This document shows, one piece after another, positions 23,623-29,842 of a stretch of DNA of 47,785 bases. The stretch's first letter is position 1, and every line of letters begins with the position of its first letter. The stretch covers positions 1-47,785 of the forward strand of contig CAUJEM010000132.1 in NCBI GenBank assembly GCA_963169915.1. The letters run 5' to 3'. This stretch comes from Myxococcota bacterium (GTDB lineage Bacteria; Myxococcota_A; Polyangia; Polyangiales; Polyangiaceae). The notes under the pieces are model-generated. The model had not been told where the DNA came from, did not search any database, and saw nothing but the letters and a program-made list of their open reading frames with translations. Made by a program: the position numbers and the translations under genes.

Positions 23623-25044
23623 ATGCCGCTGCGACCTCCCCGTGGCACCGCGCGCTGGGCAGCGCTGCTCGCCAGTGGCCTTGGCCTGGCGGCCACCGGC
23701 TGCCTCGTGTCCTTCGAGGACTACACGCGCGCGCGCGGCGAGGCGGGGAGCGGCGGGGCGGCAGGAGCAGCCGCCACCGGAGGGCTGAGCGGCGCGAGCG
23801 GCGCCGCCGGAGCCAGCGGCACCGACGCCGGCGCTGCCGGAGCGGGGGGCGGGCTCGCGGGCACGGCGGGGGTGGGCGGCTCTGGCGCGGAGGCCGGCAG
23901 CGGGGGGTCAGCCGGAACCGGGGGGGCGGCGGGGTCGGGAGGCTCTGGCGGCACGGCGGGCTCCGGGGGCGCGACGGGCTCCGGGGGCTCCGCAGGCTCC
24001 GGCGGCTCCGGTGGCACGGCGGGCTCCGCAGGCTCCGGTGGTACGGCGGGCTCCGGTGGTACGGCGGGCTCCGGTGGTACGGCGGGCTCCGGTGGTACGG
24101 CGGGCTCCGGCGGCTCCGGGGGCTCCGGCGGTACGGCGGGCTCCGGCGGCTCCGGGGGTACCGCTGGCACGGGCGGTACGGCGGGCTCCGGGGGTACCGC
24201 TGGCACGGGTGGTACGGCGGGCTCCGGCGGCGCGGCGGGCTCCGGCGGCTCTGGGGGTACCGGCGGCACGGGCGGCACGGGCGGCACGGGTGGAGGGACG
24301 CTGGCGTGTCCGCTGGATCTCGACGGGCCAGAGCTCATCACCTTCCCCGCCACCCCGAGCTCGCCCCTCTTCTGCATCGACTCGAGCGAGGTGACCCAGC
24401 GGCAGTACAAGGCCTTCCTGGACTCCTCACCGTCCACTGCGGGCCAGCGCAACGACTGTAGCGCCAACACCTCGTACTTCGCCGCCGGCTGCTTCAACAC
24501 CGACGAGTGGGCCCCGGACTCCCCGCTGCGCGCCACCATGCCCATGACCTGCGTGGACTTCTGCGACGCCGTGGCCTACTGCGCCTGGGCCGGCAAGCGC
24601 CTGTGCGGCAGCCTCGACGGCAGCCCCCTGGCCAGCTCGAGCTACGCGGACCCCAACAAGAGCGCCTGGTATCACGCCTGCAGCGCGGGGGGCGCCCAGC
24701 GCTTTCCTTACGGCAACAGCTACGCGAAAAACTACTGTAACGGGCTCGAGAACGACATCGCCGCGGTGGTCGCTCGCACCAAGAGCTACCCCGCCTGTGA
24801 GGGCTCACGACCCGGGCTGTTCGACATGAGCGGCAACGCGGCCGAGTGGGAAGACACCTGCTCCGGGGGCTCGTGCGCCGTCCGCGGCGGGGACTCGCTC
24901 ACGAGCGGTACGAGCGGCACCTATCAGCTGAGCTGCAACTCCTCCAAGGTCACCGGGCCCAACCCGCAGCCCCGCTTGGAGCCACGCTTCAAGACCGATC
25001 GCCGGATTGGCTTTCGGTGTTGCGCCGAGCCCGTGCTCCGGTGA
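23623..25044 (+). CDS. Sulfatase-modifying-factor-fold lipoprotein with Gly-repeat stalk
   Basis: 473 residues. The signal ends in LAATGC (Cys27). Residues of about 38-225 are a Gly/Ser/Thr/Ala stalk made of GSGGTA-type units. The C-terminal 235 residues have the FGE-sulfatase/SUMF1 fold: [77 protein letters not shown] and a final IGFRCC. In true formylglycine-generating enzymes a reactive Cys pair follows the RGG segment. Here that stretch has Ser and Thr with a single Cys later, so enzyme activity is doubtful and a binding role more likely. I chose ATG 23623 over an in-frame upstream ATG because of the -10-like element and the better signal peptide. Confidence 0.87.
   Translation: MPLRPPRGTARWAALLASGLGLAATGCLVSFEDYTRARGEAGSGGAAGAAATGGLSGASGAAGASGTDAGAAGAGGGLAGTAGVGGSGAEAGSGGSAGTGGAAGSGGSGGTAGSGGATGSGGSAGSGGSGGTAGSAGSGGTAGSGGTAGSGGTAGSGGTAGSGGSGGSGGTAGSGGSGGTAGTGGTAGSGGTAGTGGTAGSGGAAGSGGSGGTGGTGGTGGTGGGTLACPLDLDGPELITFPATPSSPLFCIDSSEVTQRQYKAFLDSSPSTAGQRNDCSANTSYFAAGCFNTDEWAPDSPLRATMPMTCVDFCDAVAYCAWAGKRLCGSLDGSPLASSSYADPNKSAWYHACSAGGAQRFPYGNSYAKNYCNGLENDIAAVVARTKSYPACEGSRPGLFDMSGNAAEWEDTCSGGSCAVRGGDSLTSGTSGTYQLSCNSSKVTGPNPQPRLEPRFKTDRRIGFRCCAEPVLR
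24031..24102 (+). repeat. Four exact 18-bp tandem copies in a coding stalk
   Basis: The unit GGCTCCGGTGGTACGGCG (Gly-Ser-Gly-Gly-Thr-Ala) occurs four times in exact tandem. It sits inside a longer imperfect array of about 23920-24290. Copy number change would keep the frame and alter only stalk length. Confidence 0.9.
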
Positions 25045-25064
25045 GCCGCGGCGCGGGCGCCGCC

Positions 25065-25088
25065 GAGCCCCTGGCGGGGCGCGGGCTC
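25065..25088 (+). terminator. Weak hairpin after the Gly-repeat lipoprotein
   Basis: GAGCCC and GGGCTC pair in a 6-bp stem around a 12-nt loop, 20 nt after the stop. There is no T-run. Confidence 0.25.
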
Positions 25089-25112
25089 ATGGCGTCAGCT
25101 CCAGGGCGCGGC

Positions 25113-25118
25113 TAGCCT
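25113..25118 (+). promoter_or_regulatory. -10-like element of xth
   Basis: TAGCCT, preceded by GC, ends 7 nt before the GTG at 25126. Confidence 0.4.
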
Positions 25119-25125
25119 CCCGCGC

Positions 25126-25902
25126 GTGAAGATCGCGACCTGGAACGTCAACTCCGTTCGAGCGCGGCTCGAGCGCGTGCTCGAGTGGCTCCGTGAGCAC
25201 CAGCCGGACGTCCTGTGCCTGCAGGAGACGAAGGTCGTCGACGACGCCTTCCCCACGGAGGAGTTCCTGCGCCTGGGCTACGCCGTCGCGATGAGCGGGC
25301 AGAAGACCTACAACGGCGTCGCCATCGCCTCCCGGCTCCCCCTCCAGCAGCTCCGCGTCGGGCTGGACGATGACACCGCCACCTCGGAGCGGCGCTACCT
25401 GGCGGCCACCATCGACGGCGTCCGCGTGGTCAGCGTGTACGTCCCCAACGGCAAGGACGTGGAGCTGCCCGCCTTTCGCGACAAGCTCGCCTGGCTCGCG
25501 CGGCTGCGTCAGACCCTCGGGCGGGAGCTCAGCGAGGGCGCTGCGCTCGCGCTCTGCGGAGACTTCAACATCGCTCCGGACGAGCGCGACGTCTACTCGG
25601 TGGAGGCGCTGCGCGGCAAGCTGCACTTCCACCCCGAGGAGCACCGCGCCCTCCAAGCCTTGCAGGCCCTGGGCCTCCGCGACGCCTTCCGGCTCCATGA
25701 CCCAGCAGGCGAACGCTTCAGCTGGTGGGACTACCGCGGCGGAGCCTTTCAACGCAACCAAGGGCTGCGCATCGATCTCATCTTGCTGAGCGACGCGCTC
25801 GCGCGGCGCTCACGGCGCTGCACCATGGACGTGGCCGCGCGCACCAAAGACAAACCCAGCGACCACATCCCCGTCATGGTGGAGCTCGGGCCGTCCCCCT
25901 GA
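25126..25902 (+). CDS. xth: Exodeoxyribonuclease III
   Basis: 258 residues, typical for the ExoIII/AP-endonuclease family, which cuts DNA 5' of abasic sites and degrades 3' ends. Catalytic signatures are all present: KIATWNVNSVRAR with Asn7, LCLQETKV with Glu34, VSVYVPNGKD, LCGDFNIAPDERDVY, FSWWDYR, LRIDLIL and the final PSDHIPVMVEL with the catalytic Asp-His. The start is GTG 25126, with the universal MKIATWNVNS as N-terminus. Confidence 0.95.
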   Translation: MKIATWNVNSVRARLERVLEWLREHQPDVLCLQETKVVDDAFPTEEFLRLGYAVAMSGQKTYNGVAIASRLPLQQLRVGLDDDTATSERRYLAATIDGVRVVSVYVPNGKDVELPAFRDKLAWLARLRQTLGRELSEGAALALCGDFNIAPDERDVYSVEALRGKLHFHPEEHRALQALQALGLRDAFRLHDPAGERFSWWDYRGGAFQRNQGLRIDLILLSDALARRSRRCTMDVAARTKDKPSDHIPVMVELGPSP

Positions 25903-25911
25903 GCGGCGTGG

Positions 25912-25929
25912 CCAGCGCGCTGGGCGCGC
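25912..25929. terminator. GC palindrome between convergent genes
   Basis: CCAGCGCGCTGG (25912-25923) is a perfect palindrome. GCGCGC-TGG-GCGCGC overlaps it and can fold into a 6-bp stem. It lies in the 32-nt space between xth and the convergent metallopeptidase gene. Confidence 0.3.
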
Positions 25930-25934
25930 GGAGG

Positions 25935-27020
25935 TCACGGCGCGCCCGCTTCGAGCGCCAGGGGCTTGTCGCTCAGCCCCCTGAGCACTCGCGCCGCGGC
26001 GACGGAGTAGCGACCGCGCGCGAGCCACACCTCCAGCTGGGGCTCCTCCGCGCGGACGCGGCGCGCCGTGAGCAGCGCCGGCAGGTACACGATCTCCCTC
26101 GCGAGCCCGCCGCCGCGCTGGACGCGCAGCGCCAGCGCGAGCGCCTGCTCGAGGGGCGCCTCCAAGCGCAGCGCCACGTCCACCAGCTCCACGAAGGTCG
26201 CGCCCTCACGCGTGGCGAGCGCGAGCAGGTGCCTCAGCCCGAGCTGCCGCCGCCGCGCGTCGTCCATCAAGCCCAGGCGCTCCTCGAGCAGCAGCGCGCG
26301 CCCCTCCTCGGCCTCTACGCCAGACGCGCTGCCCGCCGCCCAGAGCGGCCACCGCTCTCGGCCCGCGCGGAGCCGGGGCAGCACGTGGCCGAGGACCTCG
26401 TGCGCCGCCACCCGCCGAGCTTCCTCGGCCGTCAGCCAGGCGCCGGCGCGCAGCCGCACCACGCCGTCCCCCACCGCGGCGACGCTGCTCAGCTCCGCCC
26501 TGAGCTCCACGCGATAAGGCGCGCCCACCTCCGCCAGGCGCTGCTCGATCTGACGGAGCAGGCTCTCGGGCGCCGCGCCATCGTCACTGCGAAACCGCGA
26601 CGCCGGAGCCTCGGGCGCGAGCGCAGCCCAGCGCTCCGCCGTCGCCAGCGCGTCCGCGGCGCTCGGCTCCGCGCGATAGCGCTGGGCCGCCAGCCGCGCG
26701 AACTCCGGCGTCCCACGGCGCTGCACGAGCCGCGCCTCGAGCCGCAGTTCCTCCGCGCGCGCCGCGTAGAGCCCACCCACGGCGCCAAAGGCGTGCACCT
26801 CGTGCGCGATCCGCGCCAGCCGCTCGCGCAGCGGCTCGAGCGGCGGCGCCGCGGCGTAGCCGAGCCGCGCGGGCTCCCGCCGGCCCGCCGCCCAGCGCTC
26901 CATCAGCCGCTGCTGCTCCGCGCGCAAGCCGACGGGCCGTACCCGGTCGAGCAGCGCGATGTGCTGCTCCGACCACGAGAGCGCCCGCTCGAGCGTGGCG
27001 AGGCGCAGCGCCGGCCTCAC
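25935..27020 (-). CDS. DUF1704/MATCAP-like metallopeptidase
   Basis: 361 residues. The zinc motif HEVLGH (207-212) lies in ARRVAAHEVLGHVLPRLRAG. It is followed by VEAEEGRALLLEERLG (Glu-Glu-Gly at 238-240, the likely third ligand) and VQRGGGLAREIVYLPALL. This set, HExxxH then EEGxA then RGG and a Leu-rich helix, is the hallmark of the DUF1704 family, which includes the tyrosine carboxypeptidase MATCAP. The bacterial substrates are unknown. The N-terminal 200 residues are helical, Arg/Ala-rich and less conserved in appearance. The GTG start overlaps the phoH stop by 4 nt (GTGA), implying coupled translation. Confidence 0.75.
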   Translation of the reverse strand: MRPALRLATLERALSWSEQHIALLDRVRPVGLRAEQQRLMERWAAGRREPARLGYAAAPPLEPLRERLARIAHEVHAFGAVGGLYAARAEELRLEARLVQRRGTPEFARLAAQRYRAEPSAADALATAERWAALAPEAPASRFRSDDGAAPESLLRQIEQRLAEVGAPYRVELRAELSSVAAVGDGVVRLRAGAWLTAEEARRVAAHEVLGHVLPRLRAGRERWPLWAAGSASGVEAEEGRALLLEERLGLMDDARRRQLGLRHLLALATREGATFVELVDVALRLEAPLEQALALALRVQRGGGLAREIVYLPALLTARRVRAEEPQLEVWLARGRYSVAAARVLRGLSDKPLALEAGAP

Positions 27021-28333
27021 AGCTTGTTCGCGGCGAGGTTGGCGAGCTCACTGCGCTCACCCTTGGTGAGCAGCACATGCCCCACGATGGGGTCGCCCCG
27101 CAGGCGATCGGCCGAGACGGTGAGGCCGTTGCTCGAGCTGTCCACGTAGGGGTTGTCGATTTGATAGGGGTCGCCCGTCAGGACGATCTTGGTGCCGTCC
27201 CCGCAGCGCGTGATGATGGTCTTCACCTCGTGCGGCGTGAGGTTCTGTGCCTCGTCCACGATGACGTACTGCTGAGGGAGGCTCCGACCACGGATGTAGG
27301 TGAGCGGCTCCACCTGGAGCATCCCGCTCTCGAGCAGCTGCTCGTACCCGCGCAGCCCGCGCCGCTTGCCGCCGCCGGCGACCATCAGGAAGTCCAAATT
27401 GTCGAAGATGGGCTGCATCCAGGGGTTGAGCTTCTCTTGAATGGTGCCCGGCAAGTACCCGAGGTCCCTCCCCATGGGGATGATGGGGCGGCTGACGAGC
27501 AGGCGCGTGTACACGCCCTCCTCGGCCGTGCGTCGCAGCCCCGCGGCCAGCGCGAGCAAGGTCTTGCCCGTCCCCGCCTTGCCCACCATGGTGACGAGCT
27601 TCACGGAGTCGTCCAGCAGCACGTCGAGCGCGAAGGACTGCTCTTTGTTGCGAGGGCGCACGCTCATCACGCCCTCCCGCGGGACACGCAGGGCTCGCAG
27701 CTCCCCCTCCTTGCCGTAGTACCGGGCGAGCGCGCTGCGTGGCTGGGGGCTGTCGTCCCGGAGCAGCACCGACACGTTGGCGTAGAGCTTCGAGTCGGCC
27801 GGCGGCGGCAGGCGCCCACTGGACAAGAACGCCTCGAGCACGGCCGCCGACACCGTCAGCTCCACCAGCCCGCTGCCGAGCGCCTCCACGTCCACCGACT
27901 GGTTCTCGTAGCCCTCGGAGGCGAGCCCCAAGGCGTCCGCGCGGATGCGCAGGTTGACGTCCATGGTCACGAACACCGTCGGCTTGCCCGGCTGGGCGTC
28001 CCGCAGCTCGATGGCCGTCTGCAAGATGGCGTGATCGCCGGAGGCGGGGTTCAGCGCGATGCTCAGCTCCTTGCGGCGCTCAGGCACGTACACGCGCAGC
28101 GACCCCCCCTCCGCGTTGGAGATCCCCGCCTGGAGCGAGCCCTTCTCACGCATGGAGTCCAAGAGCCGCGAGACGGTGCGCGCGTTGCGCCCACGCTCGG
28201 CCGGATCGCGCTTGAAGGTGTCGATCTCCTCCAGCACGTAGATGGGCAAGATGACGTCGTTGTCCTCGAACTTGGTGATGGCGTACGGGTCGTGGAGCAG
28301 GACGTTGGTGTCGAGGATGTAGTTTTTTCGCAT
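27017..28333 (-). CDS. phoH: PIN-PhoH family ATPase/ribonuclease
   Basis: 438 residues. An N-terminal PIN nuclease domain (about 1-140: YILDTNVLLHDP with Asp8, VLEEIDTFK, DHAILQTA and VTMDVNLRI carrying the acidic residues) is joined to a C-terminal PhoH ATPase. In the latter, Walker A VGKAGTGKT is near residue 250, RPIIPMGRDLGYLPG follows, Walker B YVIVDEAQNL is near 357 and LTGDPYQIDNP comes next. This is the YlaK/PhoH2 architecture, thought to unwind and cut RNA in the cytoplasm. It is the first gene of a pair with the metallopeptidase. A GGTAGC lies 6 nt before the ATG. Confidence 0.94.
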   Translation of the reverse strand: MRKNYILDTNVLLHDPYAITKFEDNDVILPIYVLEEIDTFKRDPAERGRNARTVSRLLDSMREKGSLQAGISNAEGGSLRVYVPERRKELSIALNPASGDHAILQTAIELRDAQPGKPTVFVTMDVNLRIRADALGLASEGYENQSVDVEALGSGLVELTVSAAVLEAFLSSGRLPPPADSKLYANVSVLLRDDSPQPRSALARYYGKEGELRALRVPREGVMSVRPRNKEQSFALDVLLDDSVKLVTMVGKAGTGKTLLALAAGLRRTAEEGVYTRLLVSRPIIPMGRDLGYLPGTIQEKLNPWMQPIFDNLDFLMVAGGGKRRGLRGYEQLLESGMLQVEPLTYIRGRSLPQQYVIVDEAQNLTPHEVKTIITRCGDGTKIVLTGDPYQIDNPYVDSSSNGLTVSADRLRGDPIVGHVLLTKGERSELANLAANKL

Positions 28334-28510
28334 GCGTGGGCTACCGGGCGCGGCTCGGGCTCCTGCTCACAGCAGGTACCCCGGCTGCCCCGAGCCTGCA
28401 ATGCGTCCCAGCGCGGGCCGCGGCCCCGCCCCTGATCCGGCGTCAGCAGAGCGAGCGCGGCGGCAAGCGCGCGGAATCGCTCCATGACTCGCTGGTAGCG
28501 GGCACACCCG

Positions 28511-28560
28511 CCAGGTGAGCGTGCGGGGGTGCGTGGGCGCGGGGAGGTGCGGGAGGCGCG
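28511..28560 (+). repeat. Left copy of a 50-bp direct repeat
   Basis: It matches 29556-29605 at 48 of 50 positions in the same orientation. It begins CCAGGTGAGCGTGC and ends GGGAGGCGCG. A small hairpin (28498-28502 with 28507-28511) abuts its left end. The stretch 28334-28510 otherwise shows no gene. Confidence 0.85.
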
Positions 28561-28587
28561 AGTGGGGGAGCGGGCGGGGGCGCGAGT

Positions 28588-28717
28588 GCGGGAGCGGGAG
28601 CGGGAGCGGGAGCGGGAGCGGGAGCGGGGGCGGGGGCGGGAGCGGGAGCGGGAGCGGGCGGGGGCGGGGGCGGGGGCGGGGGCGGGAGCGGGAGCGGGAG
28701 CGGGAGCGGGCGGGGGC
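28588..28717 (+). repeat. G-rich hexamer array
   Basis: An imperfect array of GGGAGC and GGGGGC hexamers, G-rich on the plus strand. It contains many runs of three to five G separated by one to three bases, so G-quadruplexes are plausible. Translations of it (Gly-Ser or Arg-Glu runs) are not genes. Confidence 0.85.
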
Positions 28718-28790
28718 GTGAGCGGCACGCGAGCACGCGGGGACGCTTGGAAAGGGGCGCGCGGGGGGCGTCGATGATCCCGCCGTGCTC

Positions 28791-28937
28791 GGCGTCGTCC
28801 AGGCCGGGGCCGTGCTCGCCGTGCTCGCCATGCTCGACCCGCAGCGCGTTCAGCCGATGGGCGTCGCGGCGGGTCTGCGCGTGGCTCCGCGCGGCTCTGC
28901 GCGGTCGCTCGCTTCGCGAGCGAGCCTGGACGACGCC
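28791..28937 (+). other. Structured segment with 14-bp inverted repeat
   Basis: GGCGTCGTCCAGGC (28791-28804) is exactly complementary to 28924-28937. Nested at its right end is a 7-bp hairpin (28907-28913 with 28919-28925, loop TCGCG), which overlaps the outer arm by two bases. In between lie short repeats (GTGCTCGCC twice). The segment ends 64 nt before the four-helix-bundle ATG. It could fold as RNA or as single-stranded DNA. Confidence 0.5.
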
Positions 28938-29001
28938 TGCGCGCGGCGGGGACGGGGCGGTGCCCGTGCACGGTGCGCGGGCATCCCACGGAGTCACGAC
29001 C

Positions 29002-29325
29002 ATGCTTCGCATCTATCCCGTTCTGCTCGACCTGGTTCGCACGCTCTCGCCGCAACTACACGCGCTCGAGCGGCGCGAGCCGGACCTCGCTCGGCAGTGT
29101 CGCCGAGCGCTCGCGAGCGCACCGCTCAACGTGGCCGAGGGCAGCTACTCGCGCGGCAAGAATCGCGCGGCTCGCTACCACACGGCGCTAGGCTCGCTGC
29201 GCGAAGCGCTCGCGTGTCTCGAGGTCGCCGCGGCGCTCGGCGCTCTGCCCGAGGTCGCGCCGGAGCTTCGCGACCGCTTCGACCGCGTCCTCGGCACCCT
29301 CGTGCGCCTCGTCGGCGGTCACTGA
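29002..29325 (+). CDS. Four-helix-bundle protein (23S rRNA-IVP type)
   Basis: 107 residues, the usual length of the family. Hallmarks are LARQCRRALASAPLNVAEG (about 29-47), RGKNRAARYHTALGS (51-65) and REALACLEVAAALGAL. The fold is a four-helix bundle that forms pentameric barrels. Members were first found in intervening sequences of 23S rRNA genes, and the Avd protein of diversity-generating retroelements is a relative. Most free-standing copies have no known role. The ATG has CGGAG 8 nt upstream. The gene sits between G-rich and C-rich arrays and between 50-bp direct repeats, unlike any other gene here. Confidence 0.88.
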   Translation: MLRIYPVLLDLVRTLSPQLHALERREPDLARQCRRALASAPLNVAEGSYSRGKNRAARYHTALGSLREALACLEVAAALGALPEVAPELRDRFDRVLGTLVRLVGGH

Positions 29326-29336
29326 GCCGAAGCGGC

Positions 29337-29361
29337 GGGAGCCGGCATCACGTCGGCTCCC
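29337..29361 (+). terminator. Hairpin after the four-helix-bundle gene
   Basis: GGGAGCCG and CGGCTCCC form a perfect 8-bp stem with a 9-nt loop, 11 nt after the stop. There is no T-run. Confidence 0.5.
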
Positions 29362-29371
29362 ACCACCCGCA

Positions 29372-29510
29372 CGCCCTCGCGCCCGCACTCGCGCCCGCAC
29401 TCGCGCCCGCTCACGCTCACGCTCACGCTCACTCCCCCGCCCTCCGCTCACGCTCCCATCTCCCACTCCCACTCCCGCCCTCCGCTCACGCCCTCGCCCT
29501 CGCACCCTCT
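29372..29510 (+). repeat. C-rich simple repeat array
   Basis: Tandem GCGCCCGCACTC units pass into CTCACG units and then into CTCCC/CCTCCGCTCACGC pieces. The G-rich strand is the minus strand, opposite to the array on the other side of the four-helix-bundle gene. The two arrays are therefore in rough inverted orientation. Confidence 0.75.
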
Positions 29511-29555
29511 CGCCGTTGCGCCATCGCCTCCTCTGGTCCGCCCCCGAGCCCACGG

Positions 29556-29605
29556 CCGGGTGAGCGTGAGGGGGTGCGTGGGCGCGGGGAGGTGCGGGAG
29601 GCGCG
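29556..29605 (+). repeat. Right copy of a 50-bp direct repeat
   Basis: The two differences from the left copy (28511-28560) are at offsets 3 and 14. Its right end overlaps an 8-bp hairpin (29600-29607 with 29623-29630). Confidence 0.85.
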
Positions 29606-29730
29606 CGCCGCGGTAGCGAGGCCGCGCGCCGAGGTGCGTCCGAAGCAGGCGCGGAGATCGTGATCGCGGCCAGTCCACCCCAGAAACCGCCGCCACGCCC
29701 GTCACGACGCGCCGAGCCCGCTCGTCTGCG

Positions 29731-29793
29731 GCCCGAATCGGGCTGCCGCCGTGGGCGCGAGCGCAGCGCACGAAGCCTGCCGCCGAATTGGGC
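29731..29793 (+). promoter_or_regulatory. Repeated CCGAATYGGGC sites
   Basis: GCCCGA-A-TCGGGC (29731-29743) is a dyad, and CCGAATTGGGC recurs 50 nt later (29783-29793), both ahead of the membrane AAA-like gene. AATCGGGC occurs again at 32185 and 32209, before the next gene. These are possible operators. The rest of 29608-29842 shows no gene. Confidence 0.25.
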
Positions 29794-29830
29794 CCCGCAG
29801 GGTGACCGTGACGCTGCGCCTGGCGCCGGC

Positions 29831-29836
29831 TACGCT
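29831..29836 (+). promoter_or_regulatory. -10-like element of the membrane AAA-like gene
   Basis: TACGCT, preceded by GC, ends 6 nt before the GTG at 29843. Confidence 0.35.
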
Positions 29837-29842
29837 GTCGCC

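Noticed and set aside
24031..24102. CRISPR-like tandem repeat
   Set aside because: The units are contiguous 18-mers without spacers and in frame in a Gly-rich stalk.
24300..25044. Formylglycine-generating enzyme that matures the sulfatase at 17358
   Set aside because: The SUMF1-like domain lacks the catalytic Cys pair and is exported, and the sulfatase-fold protein has no formylglycine Cys.
28515..28777. Gly-Ser and Arg-Glu repeat proteins in the G-rich array
   Set aside because: They are translations of a simple hexamer repeat in all frames, with no start signals or folded part.
28511..29605. Diversity-generating retroelement, because the protein resembles Avd
   Set aside because: No reverse transcriptase, template repeat or variable repeat is visible in the window.
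28511..29605. 23S rRNA intervening sequence
   Set aside because: No rRNA sequence flanks the gene; the neighbours are protein-coding.
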